DNA of 64,000 bases, taken from assembly GCF_009707385.1 (NCBI RefSeq), contig NZ_CP046115.1, forward strand, positions 3,162,001 through 3,226,000, in the 5' to 3' direction. The stretch is from Klebsiella oxytoca (GTDB lineage Bacteria > Pseudomonadota > Gammaproteobacteria > Enterobacterales > Enterobacteriaceae). Below are positions 23,027-33,312 of this stretch, piece after piece. The notes under the pieces were generated by a model. It searched no databases. It saw only the letters and a list, made by a program, of their open reading frames with translations, and had not been told where the DNA came from. Every line of letters starts with the position of its first letter. Position 1 is the stretch's first letter. The position numbers and the translations under genes were made by a program.

Positions 23027-24658
23027 TTAGTGCTTCACAATGTACATGTTTCTTGTGTAGGTATTATCCAGCGGATCTTTGCCGGTATATCCACCTACCC
23101 ACGGCTTAACCAGACGGGCGTTAACATAATAGAAGACCGGAACGATGACCGAGTCTTTATCCAGCTGCTGCTCAGATTGGGCATACAGGTCTGCACGTTT
23201 CGCTTCGTCGCTGGTTTTCAGCGTTTCAGCAATGATTTTATCAAATGCCGGGCTCTTATAATGCGAGGTATTGTTTGAGCTACCGCTCAGCATGGTGTTA
23301 AGGAAGGAGGTCGGTTCATTGTAGTCGGCACACCAACCTGCGCGCGCGACATCAAAGGTACCCTGATGGCGATTATCCAGGAAGGTTTTCCATTCCTGAT
23401 TTTCCAGCTTCACGTTTGCGCCCAGGTTTTTCTTCCAGATAGACGCCACGGCGATGGCCAGTTTTTTATGTAAATCGGAGGTGTTATAGAGCAGATTGAA
23501 GGTCAGCGGCTTATCAGCTGTATACCCCGCTTCGGTCAGCAGCTTTTTCGCTTCTTCATTACGTTTTTCCTGTGACCACTTAAACCACTCAGGCTCAATC
23601 AGTTTCATGCCATCGGTATATGGTGGAGTGTAGCTGTAGGCCGGCAGGTCACCCTGATTTTTCACTTTATTAACGATAATATCGCGGTCCAGGGCCATCT
23701 TCAGTGCAGTACGCACGCGAACGTCGGTAAACGGTGCTTTTTGGTTATTGATTTCGTAGTAATAGGTGCACAGATACGGATCGACGTGAACTTCCTGCGG
23801 GATCTCTTTTTTCAGTTTTTGGAACAGTTCAATCGGCATATTGTTATAGGTCATATCGATTTCACCGCTGCGGTAGCGGTTGACGTCAGTGACTTCAGAA
23901 GAAATCGGCAGATAGGTGACCTGATTAATTACGGTTTTAGCGTTATCCCAATAGTTAGTATTACGTTCCAGTACAATGCGCTCGTTGACGACCCAATCTT
24001 TTAGTTTATACGCACCGTTGTTGACGATATTCGCGGGCTGAGTCCACTTCTCACCAAATTTTTCAATAGCGGATTTAGGAACCGGAGAAACCGATGGATG
24101 AACGAGGAGTTTATAGAAATATGGCACCGGCTCGCTGAGAGTAACTTCAAAAGTATGATCGTCCAGCGCTTTTACGCCCAGGTCCGTTGCTGGTTTTTTA
24201 CCGCTGATGATGTCGTCAACGTTGGCGAGATGACCATACTGCAGATAGCTCGCATAGGGAGAAGCGGTTTTCGGATCCGCCAGACGTTGCCAGCTATAAA
24301 CAAAATCTTGTGCCGTGACCGGCGTACCATCGGACCACTTTGCATCTTTACGCAGATGGAAAGTCCAGACTTTAAAATCTTTGTTGTCCCACTTTTCAGC
24401 AACGCCCGCTACCGGATGGCCGTCAAGGTCGCTCACCAGCAGCCCTTCAAATAAATCACGACTGATATTGGATTCTGGCACGCCTTCAATTTTATGCGGG
24501 TCAAGCGACTGAACTTCTGAGCCATTGTTACGAACTAACGTTTGTTTATCCGCTAGCTGTACCCCTGCTGGTACATCTGCCGCCACGGCGGTATTAATAG
24601 TCATTAGCGCAGAAATGACTCCTGCAGCTACCAGGCTTTTTTTCGTGATGATGGTCAT
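23027..24658 (-). CDS. oppA: Periplasmic oligopeptide-binding protein OppA
   Basis: A 543-residue family 5 extracellular solute-binding protein that delivers peptides of two to five residues to OppBCDF. A Sec signal peptide ends near AVA/ADV (about residue 26). Typical elements include SLDPHKIEGVPESN and the WCADYNEPTSF region lining the binding cleft. It is the first gene of the operon. In relatives the 5' end of the mRNA is a target of the small RNA GcvB. Confidence 0.97.
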   Translation of the reverse strand: MTIITKKSLVAAGVISALMTINTAVAADVPAGVQLADKQTLVRNNGSEVQSLDPHKIEGVPESNISRDLFEGLLVSDLDGHPVAGVAEKWDNKDFKVWTFHLRKDAKWSDGTPVTAQDFVYSWQRLADPKTASPYASYLQYGHLANVDDIISGKKPATDLGVKALDDHTFEVTLSEPVPYFYKLLVHPSVSPVPKSAIEKFGEKWTQPANIVNNGAYKLKDWVVNERIVLERNTNYWDNAKTVINQVTYLPISSEVTDVNRYRSGEIDMTYNNMPIELFQKLKKEIPQEVHVDPYLCTYYYEINNQKAPFTDVRVRTALKMALDRDIIVNKVKNQGDLPAYSYTPPYTDGMKLIEPEWFKWSQEKRNEEAKKLLTEAGYTADKPLTFNLLYNTSDLHKKLAIAVASIWKKNLGANVKLENQEWKTFLDNRHQGTFDVARAGWCADYNEPTSFLNTMLSGSSNNTSHYKSPAFDKIIAETLKTSDEAKRADLYAQSEQQLDKDSVIVPVFYYVNARLVKPWVGGYTGKDPLDNTYTRNMYIVKH

Positions 24659-25364
24659 GTGTTTGTTACTCCAATCATTATAATTACTGGCTATTTAACC
24701 AGCCTGTTTCTCTTTTCTGGATTCTGCACAGGGCAGGAGTTTATGCCGCTGCCAGAGAGTACTGCTTGCTATCACCGACTTATTTATTACGACCGCTCAG
24801 ACGGCAGCCTTGACGTCGATTCTTCCCCCCTGTCCGGAGGCGATATTAAATTGCGAAGAGCTATTTAATAAAAATTCTCATTTGCCTGTTTATACGGCTT
24901 AAGATAACGCCGGAAAGTACCAAAACGCTTTATTATCCGCCAATGCAATTTGCAAATATGTTACCGGTTTCTCTTTTGTGGCCTTCAAATTGATGAGGAT
25001 TTGTCCCCTCCCCGTCAACCGTAAACGATTAAAATCTTTTTTATCATATAGATACATCAGTTCTCTCCCGTCAGGAGCCAGACAATGCTGAAGCGGTGCT
25101 TTTTTGTACGAAAAATTAACAATTGACTATTATTTAGCACATTCATCTGCTTCACTGGAGAAATTACTAATATCATTTCGATTATCTGACGGCAAGCGCC
25201 AGAGAATGATGTGAAGAAAATAACAGTCATTAAGATGGGCAAAAAGCGCAGGACATCGCGAAGAGAAATCATAACAATCTGATAATAAAGGGAAATACCA
25301 TAATATTGAAAAATATTATCACTGGCGGATACATCATTTTTATTAATAGGTTTTGCTGATAATG
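24659..25364. other. Long intergenic region upstream of oppA
   Basis: About 700 AT-rich bases between snatA and oppA, both on the minus strand. It should contain the opp promoter and a long oppA leader. A 71-codon frame (25057-25272, minus) has no ribosome site or family resemblance that I can see, and I do not call it. No repeat or tRNA is seen. Confidence 0.6.
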
Positions 25365-25368
25365 AGCA

Positions 25369-25394
25369 AACGCGGAACAGGCTGTCCCGCGCGC
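25369..25394 (-). terminator. Probable terminator after snatA
   Basis: On the minus strand, CGCGGGACA-GCC-TGTTCCGCG (one G-T pair) is followed by TTTGCTC, about ten bases after the stop codon. Confidence 0.6.
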
Positions 25395-25404
25395 GGAGCA
25401 GAGT

Positions 25405-26052
25405 TTAATTCACCAGACCCGGAAAAAGCGCCTTTATCCCGGTAACAATAAACTCAATACCAAGAGCCATCAGCAGCAGCCCCATAATACGAGTGATTAC
25501 GTTAATACCCGTTTGCCCAAGCAGGCGAACCAGCCAGGGGGCCATACGGAAAATTCCCCAACAGCACAGAGCGAAAAGAGCAATGGCAACGGCAAACCCT
25601 AAAAAATGAGCGACGCTATGATATCGGGTTCCCCAGACAATGGTTGAACTAATGGCGCCAGGCCCCGCCATCAGAGGCAGCGCCAGGGGCACAACGCCAA
25701 TACTCTCGCGGATTGCCGTTTCTGATTTTTCCTGCTTGTTCTGTTTATCTTCACCAAGCTTGCCGCTAATCATCGACATGGCAATAGTGACAACCAGAAT
25801 TCCGCCAGCAATTCGGAAAGAATCGATAGAGATACCAAAGATCTGCAAAATGCCGTCACCTAAAAACAGAGACGTTAGCAGGATAATGGCGACTGACAGG
25901 TTAGCCGTCAGATTGGTTTTGTTGCGCACCGCCGCCGTTTGATAGCTGGTCATACTAATAAAGACAGGAATAATACCGACGGGGTTTACCAGTGCGAACA
26001 AGCCAATGAAAAATTTGAAATAAGCTGAAAAATCAAACAACGATTGAGTCAC
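25405..26052 (-). CDS. snatA: MarC/SnatA-family membrane protein (YchE)
   Basis: A 215-residue inner-membrane protein with six hydrophobic segments, of the MarC/YchE family (FALVNPVGIIPVF, LMAGPGAISSTI). The E. coli gene ychE was renamed snatA on evidence for threonine/alanine/glycine transport or export. GTG start at 26052 with GGAG upstream. It is divergent from adhE. Confidence 0.88.
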   Translation of the reverse strand: MTQSLFDFSAYFKFFIGLFALVNPVGIIPVFISMTSYQTAAVRNKTNLTANLSVAIILLTSLFLGDGILQIFGISIDSFRIAGGILVVTIAMSMISGKLGEDKQNKQEKSETAIRESIGVVPLALPLMAGPGAISSTIVWGTRYHSVAHFLGFAVAIALFALCCWGIFRMAPWLVRLLGQTGINVITRIMGLLLMALGIEFIVTGIKALFPGLVN

Positions 26053-26530
26053 TATGCGCTCCGCGGCTTCATTAAAAACGGCTGTTGACAGCTACCAGCA
26101 TAAAATATCCGCGAGAAGATACGCTGTTTGATAGCATAATTCATCTCTATTCATGTTTGGGTTCATAATAAGCGCTGGATGTTATTTATTTGTTTCCTTA
26201 ATGCTATTTAGTCATTTAATTAGCATACCGAATCATTACACTTTATCAAAGAGGTCAAAAAATGACCTGCTGAAAGGTATCAGCTTCGACGATTATTGAT
26301 TTAGATCACATAAATTGTACTCAGAAGTGAGTAACCTTGTTTACACACAACGGGGAGGAAAAACAGCGGTACCTGAACGAAAAAATAAAAGCTTTTTTAG
26401 TCAATCGGTGAAGTCAGAAGCACAAAATTCTTTACGTTAACATTTACATGCAAGCCGTTAACACACTGTCTATACTGTCGAATCGAGCTACTGATTCACT
26501 AAAAAAGTTTAACATTATCAGGAGAGCATT
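26053..26530. promoter_or_regulatory. adhE upstream regulatory region
   Basis: A 478-base AT-rich spacer between the divergent snatA and adhE genes. E. coli adhE has a long leader and control by Fis, Cra, NarL and RpoS. Here I see a GATTTAGATCACAT segment near 26298-26311 resembling a CRP/FNR half-site and a Shine-Dalgarno sequence (CAGGAGAG) before adhE, but no gene. Confidence 0.5.
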
Positions 26531-29206
26531 ATGGCTGTTACTAATGTCGCTGAACTTAACGCACTCGTAGAGCGCGTAAAAAAAGCCCAGCGTGAATATG
26601 CCAGTTTCACTCAAGAACAAGTTGATAAAATCTTCCGCGCCGCCGCTCTGGCCGCCGCAGATGCTCGAATCCCTCTCGCAAAGATGGCCGTTGCCGAATC
26701 CGGCATGGGTATCGTCGAAGATAAAGTGATCAAAAACCACTTTGCTTCTGAATACATCTATAACGCTTATAAAGATGAAAAGACCTGTGGCGTCCTGTCT
26801 GAAGACGACACCTTCGGTACCATTACTATCGCTGAACCGATTGGTATTATTTGCGGTATCGTGCCAACAACTAACCCGACTTCAACCGCTATCTTTAAGT
26901 CTCTGATTAGCCTGAAGACCCGTAACGCTATCATCTTCTCTCCGCATCCGCGTGCTAAAGATGCGACCAATAAAGCTGCAGATATCGTACTGCAGGCCGC
27001 AATCGCTGCCGGTGCGCCGAAAGATCTGATTGGCTGGATTGACCAGCCTTCTGTAGAACTGTCAAATGCGCTGATGCATCACCCGGATATCAACCTGATC
27101 CTTGCGACCGGCGGTCCGGGCATGGTTAAAGCAGCATACAGCTCCGGTAAACCAGCCATCGGCGTAGGTGCAGGTAACACCCCGGTTGTTATCGACGAAA
27201 CCGCTGATATCAAACGTGCCGTTGCTTCCGTGCTGATGTCTAAAACCTTCGATAACGGCGTAATTTGTGCTTCTGAGCAGTCCGTTGTGGTTGTTGACTC
27301 AGTATACGACGCCGTTCGCGAACGTTTCGCAAGCCACGGCGGCTACCTGCTGCAGGGCAAAGAGCTGAAAGCGGTTCAGGATATCATTCTGAAAAACGGT
27401 GCCCTGAACGCGGCTATCGTTGGTCAACCGGCGTATAAAATCGCTGAGCTGGCTGGCTTCACCGTACCCGTCTCCACCAAGATTCTGATTGGTGAAGTGA
27501 CTGACGTTGATGAAAGCGAACCGTTCGCACACGAAAAACTGTCTCCGACGCTGGCGATGTATCGCGCGAAGAATTTCGAAGACGCTGTTGATAAAGCTGA
27601 AAAACTGGTTGCTATGGGCGGTATCGGCCATACCTCCTGCCTGTATACCGACCAGGATAACCAGCCAGAGCGCGTTGCTTACTTCGGTCAACTGATGAAA
27701 ACCGCGCGTATCCTGATCAACACCCCTGCTTCTCAGGGTGGTATCGGTGACCTGTATAACTTCAAACTCGCACCTTCCCTGACTCTGGGTTGTGGTTCAT
27801 GGGGTGGTAACTCCATCTCGGAAAACGTTGGTCCTAAGCACCTGATCAACAAGAAAACCGTTGCTAAGCGAGCTGAAAACATGTTGTGGCACAAACTTCC
27901 GAAATCTATCTACTTCCGTCGTGGCTCACTGCCAATCGCACTGGATGAAGTGATTACTGATGGTCACAAACGCGCGCTGATCGTGACTGACCGCTTCCTG
28001 TTCAACAACGGCTATGCAGACCAGATCACCTCTGTGCTGAAAGCTGCTGGCGTAGAAACTGAAGTTTTCTTTGAAGTAGAAGCTGACCCGACTCTGACCA
28101 TCGTGCGTAAAGGCGCTGAGCTGGCCAACTCTTTCAAACCAGACGTGATTATCGCGCTGGGCGGCGGCTCCCCGATGGATGCTGCAAAAATTATGTGGGT
28201 GATGTATGAGCATCCGGAAACCCACTTCGAAGAACTGGCGCTGCGCTTTATGGATATCCGTAAACGTATCTACAAGTTCCCGAAAATGGGCGTTAAAGCC
28301 AAAATGGTGGCAATCACCACGACTTCCGGTACTGGCTCTGAAGTTACGCCATTCGCGGTTGTTACCGATGATGCAACTGGTCAGAAATACCCGCTGGCTG
28401 ACTACGCGCTGACCCCGGACATGGCGATTGTTGACGCTAACCTGGTCATGGAAATGCCGAAGTCACTGTGCGCTTTTGGTGGTCTTGATGCGGTGACGCA
28501 TGCTCTGGAAGCTTACGTTTCCGTCCTGGCTTCCGAGTTTTCTGACGGTCAGGCTCTGCAGGCGCTGAAACTGCTGAAAGAAAACCTGCCGGCGTCCTAC
28601 CATGAAGGTTCTAAAAACCCGGTAGCGCGTGAGCGTGTACACAGTGCCGCAACTATCGCCGGTATCGCGTTTGCAAACGCCTTCCTCGGCGTATGTCACT
28701 CAATGGCGCACAAACTGGGTTCTCAGTTCCACATTCCTCACGGTCTGGCGAACGCCCTGTTGATCAGCAACGTTATTCGCTATAACGCCAACGACAACCC
28801 GACCAAGCAGACAGCATTCAGCCAGTACGACCGCCCGCAGGCCCGTCGTCGCTACGCTGAGATCGCTGACCATCTGGGTCTGACTGCTCCTGGCGACCGT
28901 ACCGCAGCTAAAATTGAAAAACTGCTTGGCTGGCTGGACGAAATTAAAGCTGAACTGGGTATTCCTAAGTCTATCCGCGAAGCTGGCGTGCAGGAAGCTG
29001 ACTTCCTGGCCCATGTAGATAAACTGTCTGAAGATGCATTCGATGACCAGTGCACCGGCGCTAACCCGCGCTACCCGCTGATTGCCGAACTGAAGCAGAT
29101 TCTGCTGGATACCTACTACGGACGTAACTACGTTGAAGGCGCTGTGGAAGAGAAAAAAGACGCAGCCCCGGTTAAAGCTGAGAAAAAAGCGAAAAAATCC
29201 GCGTAA
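26531..29206 (+). CDS. adhE: Bifunctional aldehyde-alcohol dehydrogenase AdhE
   Basis: A fusion enzyme that reduces acetyl-CoA to acetaldehyde and then ethanol in mixed-acid fermentation. It has 891 residues. The N-terminal CoA-acylating aldehyde dehydrogenase domain (to about 440) has its catalytic Cys in GVICASEQS. The C-terminal iron alcohol dehydrogenase domain (from about 450) has [12 protein letters not shown] and the metal-binding [15 protein letters not shown] and CHSMAHKLG motifs. It forms long spirosomes in E. coli. The lysine-rich tail is typical. Codon use is strongly biased, as for a highly expressed gene. Confidence 0.98.
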   Translation: MAVTNVAELNALVERVKKAQREYASFTQEQVDKIFRAAALAAADARIPLAKMAVAESGMGIVEDKVIKNHFASEYIYNAYKDEKTCGVLSEDDTFGTITIAEPIGIICGIVPTTNPTSTAIFKSLISLKTRNAIIFSPHPRAKDATNKAADIVLQAAIAAGAPKDLIGWIDQPSVELSNALMHHPDINLILATGGPGMVKAAYSSGKPAIGVGAGNTPVVIDETADIKRAVASVLMSKTFDNGVICASEQSVVVVDSVYDAVRERFASHGGYLLQGKELKAVQDIILKNGALNAAIVGQPAYKIAELAGFTVPVSTKILIGEVTDVDESEPFAHEKLSPTLAMYRAKNFEDAVDKAEKLVAMGGIGHTSCLYTDQDNQPERVAYFGQLMKTARILINTPASQGGIGDLYNFKLAPSLTLGCGSWGGNSISENVGPKHLINKKTVAKRAENMLWHKLPKSIYFRRGSLPIALDEVITDGHKRALIVTDRFLFNNGYADQITSVLKAAGVETEVFFEVEADPTLTIVRKGAELANSFKPDVIIALGGGSPMDAAKIMWVMYEHPETHFEELALRFMDIRKRIYKFPKMGVKAKMVAITTTSGTGSEVTPFAVVTDDATGQKYPLADYALTPDMAIVDANLVMEMPKSLCAFGGLDAVTHALEAYVSVLASEFSDGQALQALKLLKENLPASYHEGSKNPVARERVHSAATIAGIAFANAFLGVCHSMAHKLGSQFHIPHGLANALLISNVIRYNANDNPTKQTAFSQYDRPQARRRYAEIADHLGLTAPGDRTAAKIEKLLGWLDEIKAELGIPKSIREAGVQEADFLAHVDKLSEDAFDDQCTGANPRYPLIAELKQILLDTYYGRNYVEGAVEEKKDAAPVKAEKKAKKSA

Positions 29207-29234
29207 TCTGCTCTTAACTAACACCGTTACAATG

Positions 29235-29263
29235 AGCCCCATCTTTTGATGGGGCTTTTTTAT
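29235..29263 (+). terminator. Terminator after adhE
   Basis: AGCCCCATC-TTTT-GATGGGGCT followed by TTTTTTA, 28 bases after the adhE stop. Confidence 0.92.
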
Positions 29264-29338
29264 ATCTGTCGCTCAGCGGCCTAAAAATCACCTCAGGCGG
29301 ACGAAATGTGTAATCAATGGGGAAGAGACGGTGACCAG

Positions 29339-29362
29339 GAAAAAAGGCGCGGTAGAGCGCCT
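29339..29362 (-). terminator. Terminator after tdk
   Basis: On the minus strand, AGGCGC-TCTACC-GCGCCT is followed by TTTTTCC, about 20 bases after the tdk stop. Confidence 0.8.
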
Positions 29363-29383
29363 GGGAAGATTTAACGGGAGGTA

Positions 29384-30001
29384 TTAGCAGGAGCGCTGTT
29401 TGTTCTGCACAAAGGCCAGTGAACCTTCGCTTAACGCCTCTTTATAATGCTTACGACACACGGAAACATAACGTTCATTACCGCCAATCACTACCTGTTC
29501 ACCCTCATTGTAAGGGCGCCCCTCCTGATCGAGACGCAGCACCATACTTGCCTTACGGCCGCAAAAACAGATAGTCTTTAATTCAACCAGCTTATCGGAC
29601 CATGCGAGCAAATATTGACTGCCGGTAAAAAGTTCGCCGCGAAAATCTGTACGCAGACCGTAACACAACACGGGAATATCAAGCTGGTCCACAACCTCAG
29701 ACAGCTCACGCACCTGTTCACGAGTTAAAAATTGGCTCTCATCAACTAACACGCAGTGAATTGGTTGGCGCTTATGTTCATCGGCAATGTCAGTAAATAA
29801 CGCAGTTTGGGTATTATATAACCGGGCAGGCGAAGAGAGGCCAATCCTTGAGCTCACTTTCCCCGAACCAAAGCGATCGTCGATCTCTGCGGTATAAACC
29901 ACGGTACGCATCCCTCGCTCCTGGTAATTGTATGAAGACTGTAACAGAGCGGTAGACTTGCCTGCATTCATTGCTGAATAGTAGAAATAAAGTTGTGCCA
30001 T
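29384..30001 (-). CDS. tdk: Thymidine kinase
   Basis: A type II thymidine kinase, 205 residues, which phosphorylates thymidine and deoxyuridine in pyrimidine salvage. P-loop SAMNAGKST at about 9-17, DESQ motif in VLVDESQF, and four zinc-binding cysteines in CFCGRKA and the later VCRKHY region. The frame opens seven codons earlier, but [12 protein letters not shown] at 30001 is the family start. Confidence 0.97.
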   Translation of the reverse strand: MAQLYFYYSAMNAGKSTALLQSSYNYQERGMRTVVYTAEIDDRFGSGKVSSRIGLSSPARLYNTQTALFTDIADEHKRQPIHCVLVDESQFLTREQVRELSEVVDQLDIPVLCYGLRTDFRGELFTGSQYLLAWSDKLVELKTICFCGRKASMVLRLDQEGRPYNEGEQVVIGGNERYVSVCRKHYKEALSEGSLAFVQNKQRSC

Positions 30002-30145
30002 CGGCCGCGTAACCCCAATCAATGTGTTTTTTCGCGGTAAAATTGTATCATATATTCTCCTGCTATCAGCCTTCTCGGTATGGGTATTGCGAAGAATGTT
30101 CAGGCTGTGGATACCTGAAAGATTAAGAATCTTAATACAATCACA

Positions 30146-30466
30146 ATGCCTGCTATTCGTACGACCAAAGCGGAGCTTTCTTACATCAGTATTGTCCTTT
30201 TGTGCCTACCTGGCATTTTTCTGATAGCTATAACCACTGCGGACAAGTGTTTTATATTAAACATCATCATGACCATTGTGCTAATACCGACAATCATATT
30301 TATCCATGCAAAGTATAATTTTTCTCAGCACGCATCGGAAAAAGCATACTATCTCAGGGTTTTAGCTTATGTCGCTCACCTCCGTATAAGCGAGAAAGAT
30401 GTGAACCCGCACATAAAATTTAAGTTAAATGAATTAATTCCCGAGACAAATAACAAGTTATTTTGA
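30146..30466 (+). CDS. Small predicted membrane protein of unknown function
   Basis: A 106-residue frame with two hydrophobic segments (about 12-30 and 36-55) and a polar, Lys-rich C-terminal half. It lies between tdk and hns, with AT-rich codon use unlike its neighbours. No clear ribosome-binding site precedes the ATG, and I do not recognise the family. An inner-membrane protein with a cytoplasmic tail is the simplest reading. It could be a horizontally acquired gene or a chance frame. Confidence 0.5.
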   Translation: MPAIRTTKAELSYISIVLLCLPGIFLIAITTADKCFILNIIMTIVLIPTIIFIHAKYNFSQHASEKAYYLRVLAYVAHLRISEKDVNPHIKFKLNELIPETNNKLF

Positions 30467-30559
30467 CTTCCTTACATTCTCCCCTATTGCACATCTGAAT
30501 TTATCGCTCTATTATTAGTCCAACAAACCACCCCACAATATAAGTTTGAGATTACTACA

Positions 30560-30967
30560 ATGAGCGAAGCACTTAAAATTTTGAACAACATCCGTACTCT
30601 TCGTGCGCAGGCAAGAGAATGCACCCTTGAAACGCTCGAAGAAATGCTGGAAAAATTAGAAGTTGTGGTTAACGAACGTCGTGAAGAAGAAAGCGCTGCT
30701 GCTGCAGAAATTGAAGAACGTACTCGTAAACTGCAGCAATACCGTGAAATGCTGATTGCTGACGGTATCGATCCGAATGAACTGCTGAGCACCATGGCGG
30801 CAGTTAAAGCAGGAACTAAAACCAAGCGCGCTGCACGTCCGGCTAAATACAGCTACGTTGACGAAAACGGCGAAACTAAAACCTGGACTGGTCAGGGCCG
30901 TACTCCGGCAGTGATCAAGAAAGCGATGGATGAGCAGGGTAAATCTCTGGACGATTTCCTGCTGTAA
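30560..30967 (+). CDS. hns: Nucleoid protein H-NS
   Basis: Global silencer of AT-rich DNA, 135 residues. The N-terminal coiled-coil dimerisation and oligomerisation domain is about 1-80. A flexible linker ([14 protein letters not shown]) follows, then the C-terminal DNA-binding domain with the AT-hook-like core TGQGRTP near 112-118. E. coli H-NS is 137 residues; this two-residue-shorter form fits Klebsiella-like species. It is monocistronic with a strong terminator. Confidence 0.98.
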   Translation: MSEALKILNNIRTLRAQARECTLETLEEMLEKLEVVVNERREEESAAAAEIEERTRKLQQYREMLIADGIDPNELLSTMAAVKAGTKTKRAARPAKYSYVDENGETKTWTGQGRTPAVIKKAMDEQGKSLDDFLL

Positions 30968-30986
30968 TAAGCTATCGTATCCGTTT

Positions 30987-31016
30987 AAAAATCCCGCTTC
31001 GGCGGGATTTTTTTTA
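30987..31016 (+). terminator. Terminator after hns
   Basis: AAATCCCGC-TTCG-GCGGGATTT followed by further T residues, 20 bases after the hns stop; a UUCG tetraloop terminator. Confidence 0.93.
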
Positions 31017-31047
31017 TCTGTTAATCGACTCCGCACCGTACAGGCAT

Positions 31048-31082
31048 AAAAAAGCCGGGAAACGAATTTCGCCCCCGGCCTT
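31048..31082 (-). terminator. Terminator after galU
   Basis: On the minus strand, GGCCGGGGGCGAA ... TTCGTTTCCCGGC is followed by TTTTTT, just past the galU stop. Confidence 0.8.
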
Positions 31083-31100
31083 TCACTGCGTAGCGGATGA

Positions 31101-32003
31101 TTACTTCGCTACGGCTTTTTCCAGCCAGTCTTTAAATTCTGCGCCCAACGATTTATGACGTACGCCATATTCAACAAAAGCCTGCATATAGCCCAGCTTA
31201 TTGCCGCAGTCATGGCTTTTACCTTTCATATGATAGGCTTCAACCGTTTCTTTTTCGATCAGCATATCAATGGCATCGGTCAGCTGAATTTCATCACCAG
31301 CTCCCGGAGGCGTTTTTGCCAGCAGCGGCCAAATATCCGCGCTCAGCACATAACGACCGACAACCGCCAGATTAGATGGTGCAACGTCCGCCTTCGGTTT
31401 CTCAACCACGCCAACCATCGGCACGCTCTCACCCGGCAGCAGAGGCTGCCCCTTACAATCGACAACGCCGTACGCGGTCACATCTTCGACCGGTTCAACC
31501 ATTATCTGGCTCGCGCCGGTCTCATCGAAGCGAGCGATCATTTCCGCCAGGTTATCGCGGGACAGATCGGATTCATATTCATCCAGAATGACGTCCGGTA
31601 AAATAACCGCCACCGGCTCATCACCAACAACCGGGTGAGCGCAAAGCACAGCGTGGCCAAGACCTTTAGCCAGCCCCTGACGCACTTGCATAATAGTGAC
31701 GTGTGGCGGACAAATAGATTGAACTTCTTCCAGAAGCTGGCGTTTAACACGTTTTTCCAGCATTGCTTCCAGTTCAAAACTGGTATCGAAATGGTTTTCA
31801 ATAGAATTTTTTGAAGAGTGCGTAACCAGCACAATTTCAGTAATCCCGGCAGCGATACATTCGTTAACAACGTATTGAATTAATGGCTTATCAACCAGCG
31901 GCAACATTTCTTTCGGAATAGCCTTAGTAGCGGGCAACATCCTAGTGCCTAATCCCGCAACCGGGATGACAGCTTTTCTTACTTTAGAATTAAGCGCAGC
32001 CAT
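31101..32003 (-). CDS. galU: UTP-glucose-1-phosphate uridylyltransferase
   Basis: Makes UDP-glucose from UTP and glucose-1-phosphate, needed for galactose use, LPS core, trehalose and capsule. It has 300 residues. The nucleotide-binding signature [19 protein letters not shown] is at about 17-35 and a metal-binding Asp lies in the [10 protein letters not shown] region. ATG 32003 has an upstream GGAG. It is a single gene with a terminator downstream. Confidence 0.97.
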   Translation of the reverse strand: MAALNSKVRKAVIPVAGLGTRMLPATKAIPKEMLPLVDKPLIQYVVNECIAAGITEIVLVTHSSKNSIENHFDTSFELEAMLEKRVKRQLLEEVQSICPPHVTIMQVRQGLAKGLGHAVLCAHPVVGDEPVAVILPDVILDEYESDLSRDNLAEMIARFDETGASQIMVEPVEDVTAYGVVDCKGQPLLPGESVPMVGVVEKPKADVAPSNLAVVGRYVLSADIWPLLAKTPPGAGDEIQLTDAIDMLIEKETVEAYHMKGKSHDCGNKLGYMQAFVEYGVRHKSLGAEFKDWLEKAVAK

Positions 32004-32200
32004 TGAAATCTCCTGGACTGTTCGTTTTTTAAACTTCTCGTTAATAATATAGTTTCGAGTATATCAGCCTGCTCAGTCAAACCTGTTCCGAAAAGGATTG
32101 GATATCTTCGAATTAGGAATTTTACGCATTAAACCCCAGGATAGTATCACCACAAAAGATCGCGTGGTAATCCCGCGTGCATAAAAATAAGAATAATCGT

Positions 32201-33214
32201 TCATTCCGCAGACAACATAAGGCGTAAACGTCCACCAGCCCCCCAAATTTGGCACTGCCATGATGAACAGCGTTGACTTATTTGGTTGAGATATGCATTA
32301 CCTAATGTCCCTAGCGGAACGCCATTACTAATCTGAATTTGGTGTTCTCCCGTATTCAGCGTGCCGTTCAAACCCGCAGAGACTAAAATTAAATTTTTCA
32401 AGCCACTATGGTAATAGCCGACCAGTAATGGAAATTGCCCAGGCAGGTTAGCCTGACGCAGTAATTGATTGACCTGTTTTAGCAGGCTCCCCATTTCCGG
32501 CAATCGTTGTCCCTGATGGGCGAGCTGCTCCTGCAGCAGCCCATTGAACAGCGCGCGCAGCAATAAGGCCGCAAGAACCCCATTATCACCAGCCCGAGTG
32601 ACGTCCAGGCAATAAAACGCCAAATCATTTTCTGATAGCGGAGCAATATCGAGCACCAGTCCGGGCTTATCGGCCGAGACAAGCTGGCGATAGTGAATGC
32701 GACAACGCGACATTTCCTGCTGGACCGGAGGCTGAAGCTCCTGTAGCAGCCTTGACGCCGCCGTCGGATCGCTTACCAGCGCATCCCAGTCCTCAAACAG
32801 GCGTTCTTCTTCTTCGACACGCGAGTTGAACATATTGGGATAGAGGCAGGCATAAACCGTTTCTCTCAGCCGATCGAAATCTTTTACCGGTTTAAGCAGG
32901 ATATCCTGGACCCCAAGACGTAAAGCTTTAGCAATATCCGCCATGTTTTCCGTAGCTGAAATCATCAGAATCGGCAGCTGTTCGCCCTGATTACGTACGT
33001 GTTCCACCAGCTCAAGTCCGTTCATTCGCGGCATTGAGATATCGCAAATCATCAAATCGGGTTTTGACTCGGCCATTTTTTGCAGGGCATCCACGCCATC
33101 TTCCGCCTGGACGATGGTCGCCCCAAGCGAAGATAACCAGGCATGCATAAGAGAGCGGAAAACGGGTTCGTCTTCAACTATCAGAATCTGTTTTCCCGCC
33201 AATGGCTGCGTCAT
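32201..33214 (-). CDS. rssB: RssB, adaptor for RpoS degradation
   Basis: A response regulator that delivers sigma-S to ClpXP. It has 337 residues as in E. coli. The N-terminal receiver domain has the phospho-acceptor Asp58 (LMICDISMPRMNG). A linker helix (residues 130-150, SRVEEEERLFEDWDAL) joins a C-terminal PP2C-like domain that lacks phosphatase activity. It lies downstream of rssA and may be co-transcribed with it. Confidence 0.96.
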   Translation of the reverse strand: MTQPLAGKQILIVEDEPVFRSLMHAWLSSLGATIVQAEDGVDALQKMAESKPDLMICDISMPRMNGLELVEHVRNQGEQLPILMISATENMADIAKALRLGVQDILLKPVKDFDRLRETVYACLYPNMFNSRVEEEERLFEDWDALVSDPTAASRLLQELQPPVQQEMSRCRIHYRQLVSADKPGLVLDIAPLSENDLAFYCLDVTRAGDNGVLAALLLRALFNGLLQEQLAHQGQRLPEMGSLLKQVNQLLRQANLPGQFPLLVGYYHSGLKNLILVSAGLNGTLNTGEHQIQISNGVPLGTLGNAYLNQISQRCSSWQCQIWGAGGRLRLMLSAE

Positions 33215-33312
33215 GATCTCTCCCCTGACTGACGATAATTTAATAGTGGCATGCTATTCGCTCTACCGCCTGTCAGAATTAACTTAAGTATGTTAAGTAT
33301 GCATCAAATGCG

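Noticed and set aside
25057..25272. 71-codon minus-strand frame in the oppA upstream region
   Set aside because: Hydrophobic start but no ribosome site, no family and AT-rich sequence where chance frames are common. Mentioned only as part of the long intergenic region.
32073..32261. 62-codon minus-strand frame between galU and rssB
   Set aside because: Overlaps the end of rssB in another frame; no supporting signal.
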